From: Glutamicibacter soli
GTDB lineage: Bacteria; Actinomycetota; Actinomycetes; Actinomycetales; Micrococcaceae
Length of the DNA stretch: 64,000 bases
Reading direction: 5' to 3'
Assembly: GCF_003309065.1 (NCBI RefSeq)
Contig: NZ_POAF01000005.1
Location: 186,001-250,000, forward strand
Part shown: positions 42,966 to 50,641 of the stretch, in pieces
How the letters are laid out: every line of letters begins with the position of its first letter
Position numbering within the stretch: the stretch's first letter is position 1
Notes under the pieces: generated by a model
What the model was told of the DNA's origin: nothing
The model's input: the letters and a program-made list of their open reading frames with translations, nothing else
The model's database searches: none
Made by a program: the position numbers and the translations under genes

Positions 42966-43063
42966 ATGCCAAAGTTTACCGGAGATCCCCGCTCCCCCAG
43001 GCGTGTGTGACCGCGCGATGCCACACATCCCCAGTGGCGGGTCCAGGGCCTAGACTGGCAGGC

Positions 43064-44047
43064 ATGGAACTTGGCCTTGAGTTGTCCGACTGCGCCGAAC
43101 TGGTGCGCATCACCCGCAATAAAGTGGTTGAATCCCGCCATCTCGGGGTAGCCGTGGTGCTGGACCCCTCCGGGCAGGTGGCGGCCGTGCTGGGCAAGCC
43201 GCAGGCACGGATCTTCCCGCGCTCCGCGCTCAAGCCCTTCCAGACCATCGGCTCGCTGCGCGCCGGCGCGCAACTCTCATCCCAGGGTACCGCTTTAGCC
43301 TGCGCCAGCCACCTGGGCACCTTCCGGCACCAGCGCATCGCCGAGCAGACGCTGGAAGCCGCGGGGCTGGGCACAACCGACCTGCAGTGCCCCAGTTCCT
43401 GGCCGGGCGACTCCGCGACCCGGGATGCAATGAATCGCCAAGGCCTGGGGCCTGGCAGGCTGGCATTCAACTGCTCGGGCAAGCATGCTGCCTTCCTGAA
43501 TGCCGCGGTTCACGCCGGCGAACCAACCGGCTCATATCTCTCCCCCGGCCACCCGGTGCAGCGCGCGGCGCTGGATGCCATGGAGGAATTCTGCGGACCG
43601 ATCAGCTTCGTCGGGATCGACGGCTGCGGCGCTCCGGCCCCGCAAATGTCGCTGTTGTCCCTGGCCCGGGGATTCGGCCGGCTCGTTTCTTCCACGGACC
43701 CCCAGGCCGAGCAGGTGGTGCAGTCAATCCGCGAGAATCCGTGGGCCATCCGCGGCGAAGGGTCGGCCAACACCCTGGTGATCGAGCGCACCGGCATCAT
43801 CGCCAAGCTCGGCGCCGAGGGCGTGCTGGCCATGGGAACCCCGGGCGGATACAGCGTGGCGCTGAAAATGCTCGACGGTTCCTCGCGCGGCACCGACCTG
43901 CTGGCACTGGACCTGCTGGCCTCCGCCGGAGCACTGGGCAAGGAGGAGCACCGGCAGCTTCGCGCAGCGCTGGCGCCGGCCGCCTCGACACCCGGGGCGC
44001 GCGCGGCTGGACTAGAGTTGGCAGGTAGGGATTTCTCCGGAAACTGA
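43064..44047 (+). CDS. asparaginase (thermolabile asparaginase II family)
   Basis: 327 aa. The family of Rhizobium-type asparaginase II: ALKPFQTIGSLRAGA near 57, CASHLGTFRHQ near 82, FNCSGKHAAFLNAA near 137 and GIDGCGAPAPQMSLL near 185, with conserved Ser, Cys and Lys of the active site. Hydrolyses asparagine to aspartate and ammonia. Adjacent to purine genes, where aspartate is a substrate (purC), but a link is speculation. Start ATG at 43064. Confidence 0.9.
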   Translation: MELGLELSDCAELVRITRNKVVESRHLGVAVVLDPSGQVAAVLGKPQARIFPRSALKPFQTIGSLRAGAQLSSQGTALACASHLGTFRHQRIAEQTLEAAGLGTTDLQCPSSWPGDSATRDAMNRQGLGPGRLAFNCSGKHAAFLNAAVHAGEPTGSYLSPGHPVQRAALDAMEEFCGPISFVGIDGCGAPAPQMSLLSLARGFGRLVSSTDPQAEQVVQSIRENPWAIRGEGSANTLVIERTGIIAKLGAEGVLAMGTPGGYSVALKMLDGSSRGTDLLALDLLASAGALGKEEHRQLRAALAPAASTPGARAAGLELAGRDFSGN

Positions 44048-44088
44048 ATCATGACGCCTCACCGTCATCAAGCGAAGGGGCCTGGCAC

Positions 44089-44469
44089 ATGGCCATCAAA
44101 CGGCGCATCAACGACACCGACGGGCGCTCCGCGCTCAGGGAATGGGTTAATTCGTTGCAAGCCGAAGCTTCCTTGCCCCGCCCGGTGCTGGCCACCGCGG
44201 TGCGTTTCACCCTAGAGGAGCTCGCCTCGCGGGCCGAGGGCAACTCGGTGGAAGTCAGGGTGCCGCCCTTCGGTGTGACTCAGTGCATACCCGGGCCCCG
44301 GCACACCCGCGGGACCCCTCCGAATGTGGTCGAAATGCCAGCCGATCTATGGCTTCGCCTGGCAACAGGGAAGCTCGTCTGGGCGCAGGCCCTGCAAAGT
44401 GGGCAATTGCACGCCTCTGGACTTAGGGCAGACTTGTCGGCACATCTTCCCCTGATTGAGTACCCTTAA
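44089..44469 (+). CDS. SCP2-like sterol-carrier-family protein
   Basis: 126 aa from ATG at 44089. Short SCP2/MDMPI-C-like domain with VEVRVPPFGVTQCIPGPRHTRGTPPNVVEM, then WLRLATGKLVWAQALQSGQLHASG, the end pattern of the SCP2 fold (tunnel-closing helices). Conserved upstream of purF in actinobacteria. The ligand is not known. Confidence 0.82.
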   Translation: MAIKRRINDTDGRSALREWVNSLQAEASLPRPVLATAVRFTLEELASRAEGNSVEVRVPPFGVTQCIPGPRHTRGTPPNVVEMPADLWLRLATGKLVWAQALQSGQLHASGLRADLSAHLPLIEYP

Positions 44470-44473
44470 AGGT

Positions 44474-44800
44474 ATGGAGCAACACCCCGCCACCCCGTCG
44501 TCTGCCGATCAGCCCATCGAAGTCCAGGTTCACGCATCACCGAAGTTCTGGCCTTTCGTCTTGACGTTCCTCGTCATAGGCGCGTTGGTTGGACTGATTG
44601 TCGGCCTGGTTGGGGAGCCGTCCGAGGAATATTCACGTGCATCGGCCTCCGGGTTCTTTGCCATGTTCTGCGGCGGCTTGGGCGTCGGTATCGGCGCCGT
44701 GGTCTACGTGATCGTTGATCGCGTGACCATGCGCAAATCCAGCAATCATCTGGCGGTTCCCCTGGCCGAGGACACCGACTCCAGCGGACCACAAGGCTAG
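44474..44800 (+). CDS. small two-helix membrane protein upstream of purF
   Basis: 108 aa. Cytoplasmic N-terminus, two hydrophobic helices (FWPFVLTFLVIGALVGLIVG and FFAMFCGGLGVGIGAVVYVIV), and a charged tail. Starts 4 bp after the SCP2-like gene stop, with AAAGGT as ribosome site, so probably co-transcribed with it and purF. Conserved small membrane protein in this spot in actinobacteria; function unknown. Confidence 0.75.
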   Translation: MEQHPATPSSADQPIEVQVHASPKFWPFVLTFLVIGALVGLIVGLVGEPSEEYSRASASGFFAMFCGGLGVGIGAVVYVIVDRVTMRKSSNHLAVPLAEDTDSSGPQG

Positions 44801-44904
44801 GGCGCCCTTCCCCTTCCCAGGAAGGCAGGCGGCCGCGCACCTGGCCGCCACCCACCACATATTTGGTCGGTGTCGACCTCTGAGAAACATGAGAGAATAA
44901 TTAC

Positions 44905-46428
44905 ATGGCGCGTGGCGATGGATTTCTAAATCACGACCTCCTTCCGGGCGAGAAGGGGCCGCAGGATGAATGCGGCGTCTTCGGCGTCTGGGCTCCGGGT
45001 GAAGAAGTCGCGAAGCTGACCTATTACGGTCTTTATGCACTGCAGCACCGAGGCCAGGAATCCGCTGGCATCGCAACCTCTGATGGTGCACGCATCAACG
45101 TCTACAAGGACATGGGCCTCGTCTCCCAGGTCTTCGACGAGAACACCCTGAACTCCATGACCGGCCAGCTGGCCATCGGCCACTGCCGCTACTCCACCAC
45201 CGGCTCCAGCCACTGGGCCAACGCGCAGCCGACCCTGGGCCCGACCACCACTGGCACCGTGGCCCTGGCCCACAACGGCAACCTCACCAACTCGGCAGAT
45301 CTGGCGGACATGGTCCGCGCCAAGCAGCTCGCCGAAGGCGGCAAGGTCCGCGGCGAGCTCGCCCAGGGCAACACCACCGACACCGCGCTGGTCACCGCGC
45401 TGCTGGCCGGTTCCGAAGGCCAGAGCCTGGAAGACACCGCCCTGGAGCTGCTGCCGAAGATCGAAGGCGCCTTCTGCTTCGTCTTCATGGACGAGGACAC
45501 CCTCTACGCAGCCCGCGACCCGCACGGCATCCGCCCGCTGGTGCTCGGCCGTCTGGACCGCGGCTGGGTTGTCGCCTCCGAGCAGCCCGCCCTGGCCACC
45601 GTGGGCGCCTCGTTCATCCGCGAGATCGAGCCGGGCGAAATGATCGCCATCGACGAGAACGGCGTGCGCTCCACCCGCTTCGCCGAAGCCACCCCCAAGG
45701 GCTGCGTCTTCGAGTACGTGTACCTGGCCCGCCCGGATGCCACCATCGCCGGCCGTTCGGTCTACGAATCGCGGGTGGAGATGGGCCGCCAGCTGGCCCG
45801 CGAGAACTCCGCCGAGGCTGACATCGTGATCCCGGTTCCGGAATCCGGCACCCCGGCGGCCATCGGCTACGCCGAGGAATCCGGCATCCCGTTCACCCAC
45901 GGCTTCGTGAAGAACGCCTACGTGGGCCGCACCTTCATCCAGCCGTCGCAGACCCTGCGCCAGCTGGGCATCAAGCTCAAGCTCAACGCCCTGGAGACCG
46001 TGCTGCGCGGCAAGCGCGTGGTAGTGGTGGACGACTCGATCGTGCGCGGCAACACCCAGCGCGCCGTGGTGCGCATGCTGCGCGAGGCCGGCGCGGCCGA
46101 GGTTCATGTGAAGATCTCCTCCCCTCCGGTGAAGTGGCCCTGCTTCTACGGCATCGACTTCGCCACCCGCGCGGAGCTGATCGCCAACGGCGCCGCCGTG
46201 GAGGAAATCGGCAAGTCGATTGGCGCGGACTCGCTGGCCTACATCTCCGAGGACGGCATGATCGAGGCCACCCGCCAGCCGCGCGAGCGCCTGTGCACCG
46301 CCTGCTTCACCGGCGACTACCCGATCGCCCTGCCGGATGCCACCCGCCGCGGCAAGAACCTGCTGGAAGCCGCCAACCAGGCCGGCTGCGAGCCGGGCCC
46401 GGACTCCGAGCTCGAAGTCACCCTCTAG
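44905..46428 (+). CDS. purF: amidophosphoribosyltransferase
   Basis: 507 aa. Commits PRPP to purine synthesis with glutamine. A 20-odd residue propeptide ends before the nucleophile Cys in DECGVFGVWAP, as in self-processing PurF. Glutaminase motifs HRGQESAGIA and GHCRYSTTG, then PRPP loop VVVVDDSIVRGNTQ near 373. Cluster CTACFTGDYP near 466 plus an earlier Cys supports an Fe-S type PurF like Bacillus. 84 bp upstream of purM. Confidence 0.96.
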   Translation: MARGDGFLNHDLLPGEKGPQDECGVFGVWAPGEEVAKLTYYGLYALQHRGQESAGIATSDGARINVYKDMGLVSQVFDENTLNSMTGQLAIGHCRYSTTGSSHWANAQPTLGPTTTGTVALAHNGNLTNSADLADMVRAKQLAEGGKVRGELAQGNTTDTALVTALLAGSEGQSLEDTALELLPKIEGAFCFVFMDEDTLYAARDPHGIRPLVLGRLDRGWVVASEQPALATVGASFIREIEPGEMIAIDENGVRSTRFAEATPKGCVFEYVYLARPDATIAGRSVYESRVEMGRQLARENSAEADIVIPVPESGTPAAIGYAEESGIPFTHGFVKNAYVGRTFIQPSQTLRQLGIKLKLNALETVLRGKRVVVVDDSIVRGNTQRAVVRMLREAGAAEVHVKISSPPVKWPCFYGIDFATRAELIANGAAVEEIGKSIGADSLAYISEDGMIEATRQPRERLCTACFTGDYPIALPDATRRGKNLLEAANQAGCEPGPDSELEVTL

Positions 46429-46512
46429 CCCACGCCCACCCACGTAACCCACCTCGTTGCAAGCGCACCTCAGCACAGCTGCGGTGTCCACGACAGATAG
46501 GAACCCCCTGCC

Positions 46513-47655
46513 ATGAGCGGCACGCAAGATCAGCCCACGTCCATCACGTACGCCGGCGCAGGTGTAGACGTCGAAGCCGGCGACCGCGCGGTCGAGCTGA
46601 TGAAGGGCGCGATCAAGGCGACCCACACCTCCGGCGTTGTCGGCGGGGTCGGCGGCTTCGCAGGACTCTTCGACGTCTCCTTCCTGACCGGCTACAAGAA
46701 GCCGTACCTGGCCACCTCCACCGACGGCGTGGGCACCAAGGTCGCCATCGCCCAGAAGCTGGACATCCACGACACCATCGGCCAGGACCTGGTCGGCATG
46801 GTCGTGGACGACATCGTTGTGGTCGGCGCCAAGCCGCTGTTCATGACCGACTACATCGCCACCGGCAAGGTCGTTCCGGAGCGCATCGCCGACATCGTGC
46901 GCGGCATCGCCGAGGGCTGCAAGCTGGCAGGCACCGCGCTGGTCGGCGGCGAAACCGCCGAGCACCCGGGGCTGCTGGCCGAGGACGAGTACGACGTGGC
47001 AGGCGCCGCCACCGGCGTCATCGAGGCAGACCAGCTGCTGGGCCCGGAACGCGTGAAGGCCGGCGACGTGGTCATCGGCATGGCCTCCTCCGGCATCCAC
47101 TCCAACGGCTACTCGCTGGTGCGCCGCGTCATCGCCCACGCCAAGTGGGAGCTCGACCGGGACGTCGCCGAGTTCGGCCGCACCCTGGGCGAGGAACTGC
47201 TGGTTCCGACCCGCATCTATACCAGCGCCTGCCTGGATCTGGTCGGCGCCCTGAACGACGGAGAGAACTTCGGCGTGCACGGCTTCAGCCACGTCACTGG
47301 CGGCGGCCTGGCCGCCAACCTGGCCCGCGTGCTCCCGCAGGGCCTGATGGCCCGCGTGGACCGCTCGACCTGGTCGCTGCCTGCGGTCTTCTCCACCATC
47401 GCGCAGCTGGGCAACGTGCCGCAGGCCGACCTTGAACGCACCCTGAACCTGGGTGTGGGCATGGTCGCCGTCGTGGATCCTGCCGTGGCCGACCGCGCCG
47501 TCGAACTGCTCAACGCCGCGGGCATGGGCGCCTGGGTCATGGGCGAGGTCGAGAACCTGGATCCGTCGGCTTCCGCCGCAGGCCTGGACTTCGTCCAGGG
47601 CGCCAAGGGCGTGGACGGCGGCGCAGTGCTGCTGACCGGCAGCTACGCCAAGTAG
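46513..47655 (+). CDS. purM: phosphoribosylformylglycinamidine cyclo-ligase
   Basis: 380 aa AIR synthetase. N-terminal ITYAGAGVDVEAGDRAVE and STDGVGTKVAIAQKL near 76 with DLVGMVVDDIVVVGAKPLF near 96, GGETAEHPG near 143, and MASSGIHSNGYSLVRR near 190. Follows purF, with a typical AGGA ribosome site, and ends at a strong terminator. Confidence 0.97.
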   Translation: MSGTQDQPTSITYAGAGVDVEAGDRAVELMKGAIKATHTSGVVGGVGGFAGLFDVSFLTGYKKPYLATSTDGVGTKVAIAQKLDIHDTIGQDLVGMVVDDIVVVGAKPLFMTDYIATGKVVPERIADIVRGIAEGCKLAGTALVGGETAEHPGLLAEDEYDVAGAATGVIEADQLLGPERVKAGDVVIGMASSGIHSNGYSLVRRVIAHAKWELDRDVAEFGRTLGEELLVPTRIYTSACLDLVGALNDGENFGVHGFSHVTGGGLAANLARVLPQGLMARVDRSTWSLPAVFSTIAQLGNVPQADLERTLNLGVGMVAVVDPAVADRAVELLNAAGMGAWVMGEVENLDPSASAAGLDFVQGAKGVDGGAVLLTGSYAK

Positions 47656-47666
47656 GGCTAACGCTT

Positions 47667-47712
47667 CAACCCCCTGCATACCGGCCGGAAGGCCGGCATG
47701 CAGGGGGTTTTG
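47667..47712 (+). terminator. rho-independent terminator after purM
   Basis: AACCCCCTGCAT pairs with ATGCAGGGGGTT, with an inner CCGGCC/GGCCGG stem and GGAA loop, followed by TTTTG. Confidence 0.92.
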
Positions 47713-47773
47713 CGTTTCCCGACACGCATGATTAACCGGATGGGTTCCGCGTGGCCGGCGTACAGGAATCGAT

Positions 47774-48199
47774 TCAGCGGTAGTCGATGGTCAGCAGCGA
47801 GTCCCCCGGCAGCGATCGCAACGACTGCTCCGCAAGCTGCGAGACTTGGATCCCCGAGGCACGGCGCGGAACAATCTCCGCTTCCGCCGGGCTCCAGCAA
47901 CTGAGGATGGCGATTCGCGACACGTGCTCGGCGATGCTTGGCAGTACGTGCAGCCAGGCGATCAGGGTCTGTGGGTCGAGTCCGTCGCTGGGCTTTTTCC
48001 CGGGGCCGAGCCCCACCAGGCTCCCGCAGTTGCACATGTTCGGCACCAGTTCAAAGTGCCTGGAGCTGCTGCGGACGCGTGAAGACTTGATCCGCAGCTC
48101 GGTGTCCTGCGGGGCAACGCCCAGCCGCGATGCGGTTTCTGCGACGAATCGCTCAGTAAACGAGTGGGCGTTGATCGCCCAGAGCACGGTTTGGCACAT
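47774..48199 (-). CDS. hypothetical protein
   Basis: 141 aa, not recognised. Starts MCQTVLWAINAHSF and has a MCNCGSLVG segment near 54 (two close Cys plus Cys2) that could bind metal or form a disulfide, but no known domain. It is predicted soluble with no signal peptide. It lies at the edge of the IS-rich patch and converges with purM. Codon use looks like the neighbours. It could be a lineage-specific gene. Confidence 0.55.
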   Translation of the reverse strand: MCQTVLWAINAHSFTERFVAETASRLGVAPQDTELRIKSSRVRSSSRHFELVPNMCNCGSLVGLGPGKKPSDGLDPQTLIAWLHVLPSIAEHVSRIAILSCWSPAEAEIVPRRASGIQVSQLAEQSLRSLPGDSLLTIDYR

Positions 48200-48405
48200 G
48201 CATCAATTATGCAGGTGACTGACGTCGGCAGCCGGTGCCCGATGAGCTTCTGCCCGGGCCGGTGCGGCAAGGCTGGCCGCGACGCGAAATGCCCTCGCCT
48301 CGGGCCTTGCCAGCGTCTGGGTAAGTTGACCCATGGCCTCCTCCGCATGATGGGTGATCCGCCCAACGCGCGGATCCTGCGCCGCCCGTAGCGTGGACTG
48401 CGTGA
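48200..48405. other. unassigned 206-bp stretch left of the IS110 remnant
   Basis: No frame with recognisable similarity. Contains GTTGACCCATGG and a GC-rich segment. It may hold the promoter of the 141-aa hypothetical gene and decayed DNA at the left edge of the transposase remnant. Confidence 0.4.
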
Positions 48406-49074
48406 ACGGTCCGGGGACTTCCCGCCGACCGCCAGCCCGCCCCGGCCCAGCTAAAGCATGCCGGCCAGGCCAGGATCGACGCGAAGCTCACAAAGCACGG
48501 AGCCCGCCGGCACACCGCGTGGGCCAACACCATCTTGGACGCCGTGGATGAGCAGACAGCAGTCGTGGTTGGCACCGAGGCCGCCGGTTTGGTCATTCCT
48601 CACCTGGCCCGGCAGCTGATCGCCTTGCATGCCCAGCGGACCGACGTGGCCACGCATCTTGAAGCCATGGGTCGGGCGCACCCTCTTTACCCGGTCCTGA
48701 CTTCCATGCCAGGGGTCGCCGTCAGGGCCACTGCGATCTTCATCGCCTAGACCTCCGGCAAGACCTTCGACAGTGCCGCAGCACTGGCCTCCTATGCCGG
48801 GCTGGCGCCAACCTCCCGTCAGTCGGGCACCTCGAATAAGTCCGGACGGGTCAGCCATTCAGGCAACAGACGCCTGAAACGAGCGTTGTTCCTCTCGGCG
48901 TTCGCGTCCATCCGTTTCGACCCGGCCAGCCACGCCTACTATGACCGGAAACGGGCTCAGGGCAAACGCCACAACCAGGCGCTCCTCGCGCTGGCCCACC
49001 GGAGGCTAACGGTCATGTTCGCAATGATCCGCGACGGGTCGCTTTACGATGCCCCGGTGCCGGAAGTTGCTTGA
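48406..49074 (+). pseudogene. IS110-family transposase remnant (C-terminal half, nonsense codon)
   Basis: The reading frame contains the typical IS110/IS116 C-terminal (Transposase_20) domain: HPLYPVLTSMPGVAVRATAI, TFDSAAALASYAGLAPTSR, RQSGTSNKSGRVSHSGNRR, LKRALFLSAFASIRFDP, and an end with HNQALLALAHRR. The N-terminal DEDD catalytic domain is missing. A TAG at 48748-48750 interrupts the frame where relatives have a Glu/Gln-type residue, and frame 1 is closed by TGA at 48403. It cannot be active. Its right end abuts the LuxR gene fragment near 49087. Confidence 0.85.
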
Positions 49075-49178
49075 CAAAATACATAGGGCCCCCATCCCCA
49101 ACGGGCTGATCTGGTGCGCCGCCATCGAGGCTTGCCAAGAGATCGGGGCTTTCGAACGGGTCGGCGAATGGACCGCGG

Positions 49179-49185
49179 CCCTGGA
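49179..49185 (+). repeat. target-site duplication, left copy
   Basis: CCCTGGA, identical to 49666-49672 on the other side of the element. Perfect 7-bp duplication within the LuxR coding frame. Confidence 0.9.
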
Positions 49186-49220
49186 TGTGTTTCGGCTTCT
49201 AGAACTAGGCCATTAAAGCG
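49186..49220 (+). repeat. left terminal inverted repeat
   Basis: TGTGTTTCGGCTTCTAGAAC and on to GCG at 49220; complementary to 49630-49665 with a 1-nt length difference. Confidence 0.88.
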
Positions 49221-49301
49221 CTAAGACAGTGGGCCAATTCAGCGCGAACTTAGGCCATTTCATCCCACCCCAACAAATCCTCCTGACTAGGAGATTCATA
49301 A

Positions 49302-49511
49302 ATGCTAAGTCACCGGCTCAGGATCCTCATTTCCAGTAGCTCTCAACTCATCAACAGCACTCCGGAGCAGAGTGACAGCACCTGTAGAAATCCATGGTGC
49401 CCCGAGGCCGTTGGAACATCATGTGAAGAACGCCCTAGTCACATAAAGGGGCAACGCATGATCATAGTCATCGAGCCGCAAGAGACAGTAAAGCAGCCCT
49501 CCCAGAAGTAG
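49302..49511 (+). CDS. 69-aa passenger ORF inside the 480-bp cassette
   Basis: ATG at 49302 with AGGAG (49289-49293) 8 nt upstream, an excellent ribosome site, in DNA visibly lower in GC than the surroundings. The product starts MLSHRLRILISSSSQL and contains CRNPWCPEAVGTSC (three Cys) but no known domain. It could be a passenger gene or chance. I cannot tell; the SD and the fact that it fills the cassette interior are the only support. Confidence 0.3.
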   Translation: MLSHRLRILISSSSQLINSTPEQSDSTCRNPWCPEAVGTSCEERPSHIKGQRMIIVIEPQETVKQPSQK

Positions 49512-49583
49512 CAATCCCCGAAGCAAGGTTGACCCCCGCTGAAAGCAGTCAGGTAGTTGAGCATGACCATGGTGGTAACCCAT

Positions 49584-49649
49584 GCGCCGAAATGGTCTAC
49601 CTTAGGCCACTGAAATGGCCTGGCCTCGCCGCCTTAATGGCCTAGTTCC
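49584..49649 (-). repeat. three iterated GGCCATT-type motifs in right end
   Basis: On the minus strand, read from the right end: GGAACTAGGCCATTAAGGCG, AGGCCAGGCCATTTCAGTGG, AAGGTAGACCATTTCGGCGC, spaced about 22 bp. Mirrors the left end series at 49202-49267. Likely transposase-binding sites. Confidence 0.75.
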
Positions 49650-49665
49650 AAAAAGCCGAAACACA
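49630..49665 (-). repeat. right terminal inverted repeat
   Basis: Ends ...AAAAAGCCGAAACACA at 49665, the reverse complement of the left terminus. Confidence 0.88.
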
Positions 49666-49672
49666 CCCTGGA
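49666..49672 (+). repeat. target-site duplication, right copy
   Basis: CCCTGGA, see left copy at 49179-49185. Confidence 0.9.
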
Positions 49673-50641
49673 CCAGTGGCGACGCAGCAACCCGGGAATG
49701 ACCGCGTTCGGAGGTGAATGCGCGCTGTACACCGGGCAGCTCCTGGCGCTGCGCGGTGCGTGGGACGAAGCCATGGAGGAATTCTCCGCTGCCGGCCGGC
49801 GCTTCGAGAGCAACTCCCAAATCTAGGCGGCGGGGGCGGCCGAACGCGAACGCGGGGACTTGATGCTCATCTGCGGCGAACTGGCCGCCGCGGAGCAGGC
49901 CTACCAGGTCTCGGCCGAGCACGGAGGCGACCCGCAGCCGGGGCTGGCGCGGTTGTGGGCCGGGAGGGGCGACACCCAGGCCGCGGTGGCCGCGGTCGAA
50001 CGCTGCCTGCGCGTGCGCACCGTTCCCGCGCAACGGAACCGGCTGCTGCCCCAGGCAAACGACGTGTTCCTGATGGCGGGCGACACCGAACGCGCGGGCG
50101 CGCTGGCTGCCGAGCTGGAGCCGCTGGCCCAGCAGCCGGGGTGCGAGAGTGCGCTGGCCGCGGCCGCCCATGCTTATGCCTGCCTGGAGCTGGCCCGCGG
50201 CGATGCGCCGGCGGTACTGCTCTACGCACGCAAGGCGATCCAGGGCTGGGACCGGGTCGGTTGCCCCTACCGGGCCGCCCGGTCGAGGCTCGTGCTGGGG
50301 TGTGCACTGCGCCAGCTGGGCGACCAGGGGTCAGCCCACGCTGAATTACAGGCCGCCGCAGACACGTTCCGGCGCTTGGGCGCACTGCCCGAGGCGAGGG
50401 AGGCCCAAAACCAGCTGCCGGTTCCCCTACCGGGCCGGTATCCCGTCGGGCTCACCGAGCGGGAGGTGCAGGTACTGCAGCTGGTGGCCGCCGGGCGCAG
50501 CAACCGGGACATCGCCGCGCAGCTGTATCTCAGCGAAAAGACCGTGGCCCGGCACCTGAGCAACATCTTCGCCAAGCTCGATGTGGGGTCGCGCACCGCG
50601 GCGGCCGCCTGGACCTTCGCCCACCACCTTGCCTAGCGAGG

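Larger units (their letters stand above)
49186..49665. mobile_element. 480-bp transposase-less mobile cassette (IS21-like ends)
   Basis: Both ends read TGTGTTTCGGCTT...GAACTAGGCCATTAA(A/G)GCG in inverted orientation, about 35 nt with one indel and few mismatches. Each end holds three spaced copies of a GGCCATT-centred motif, a layout typical of IS21-family transposase-binding sites. A 7-bp target duplication flanks it. There is no transposase gene inside, only a 69-codon ORF. It is therefore a non-autonomous derivative, of the kind called MITE or mobile insertion cassette, mobilised in trans. The family assignment is inference from end structure. Confidence 0.85.
49088..50636 (+). pseudogene. 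LuxR-family regulator gene, truncated and interrupted
   Basis: A 5' fragment 49088-49185 (PNGLIWCAAIEACQEIG...EWTAALD) and a 3' fragment from 49666 join in frame if the 480-bp element and one 7-bp duplication are removed: ...EWTAALDQWRRSNPGMTAF. Downstream comes a TPR-like region and a C-terminal LuxR HTH, GLTEREVQVLQLVAAGRSN then LSEKTVARHLSNIFAKLDV. The N-terminal part is absent, apparently lost at the IS110 remnant, and a TAG at 49824-49826 breaks the remainder. An open frame of up to 258 aa (from 49860) still contains the whole HTH and might be expressed, but the gene as such is broken. Confidence 0.85.

Noticed and set aside
43009-43028. TGTGA...CCACA between purD and the asparaginase gene as a Crp site
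   Set aside because: The half-sites are spaced 10 bp apart rather than 6.
44926-47679. 917-codon minus-strand open frame opposite purF and purM
   Set aside because: It mirrors two well-supported genes; long antisense frames arise from the strong GC bias at third positions and its sequence has no domain.
49186-49665. A complete insertion sequence with its own transposase
   Set aside because: Only 480 bp between the ends and no transposase-like frame in any of six frames.
49860-50636. An intact 258-aa LuxR gene
   Set aside because: It is the 3' part of a longer frame with a nonsense codon and upstream insertion; relatives begin far upstream.
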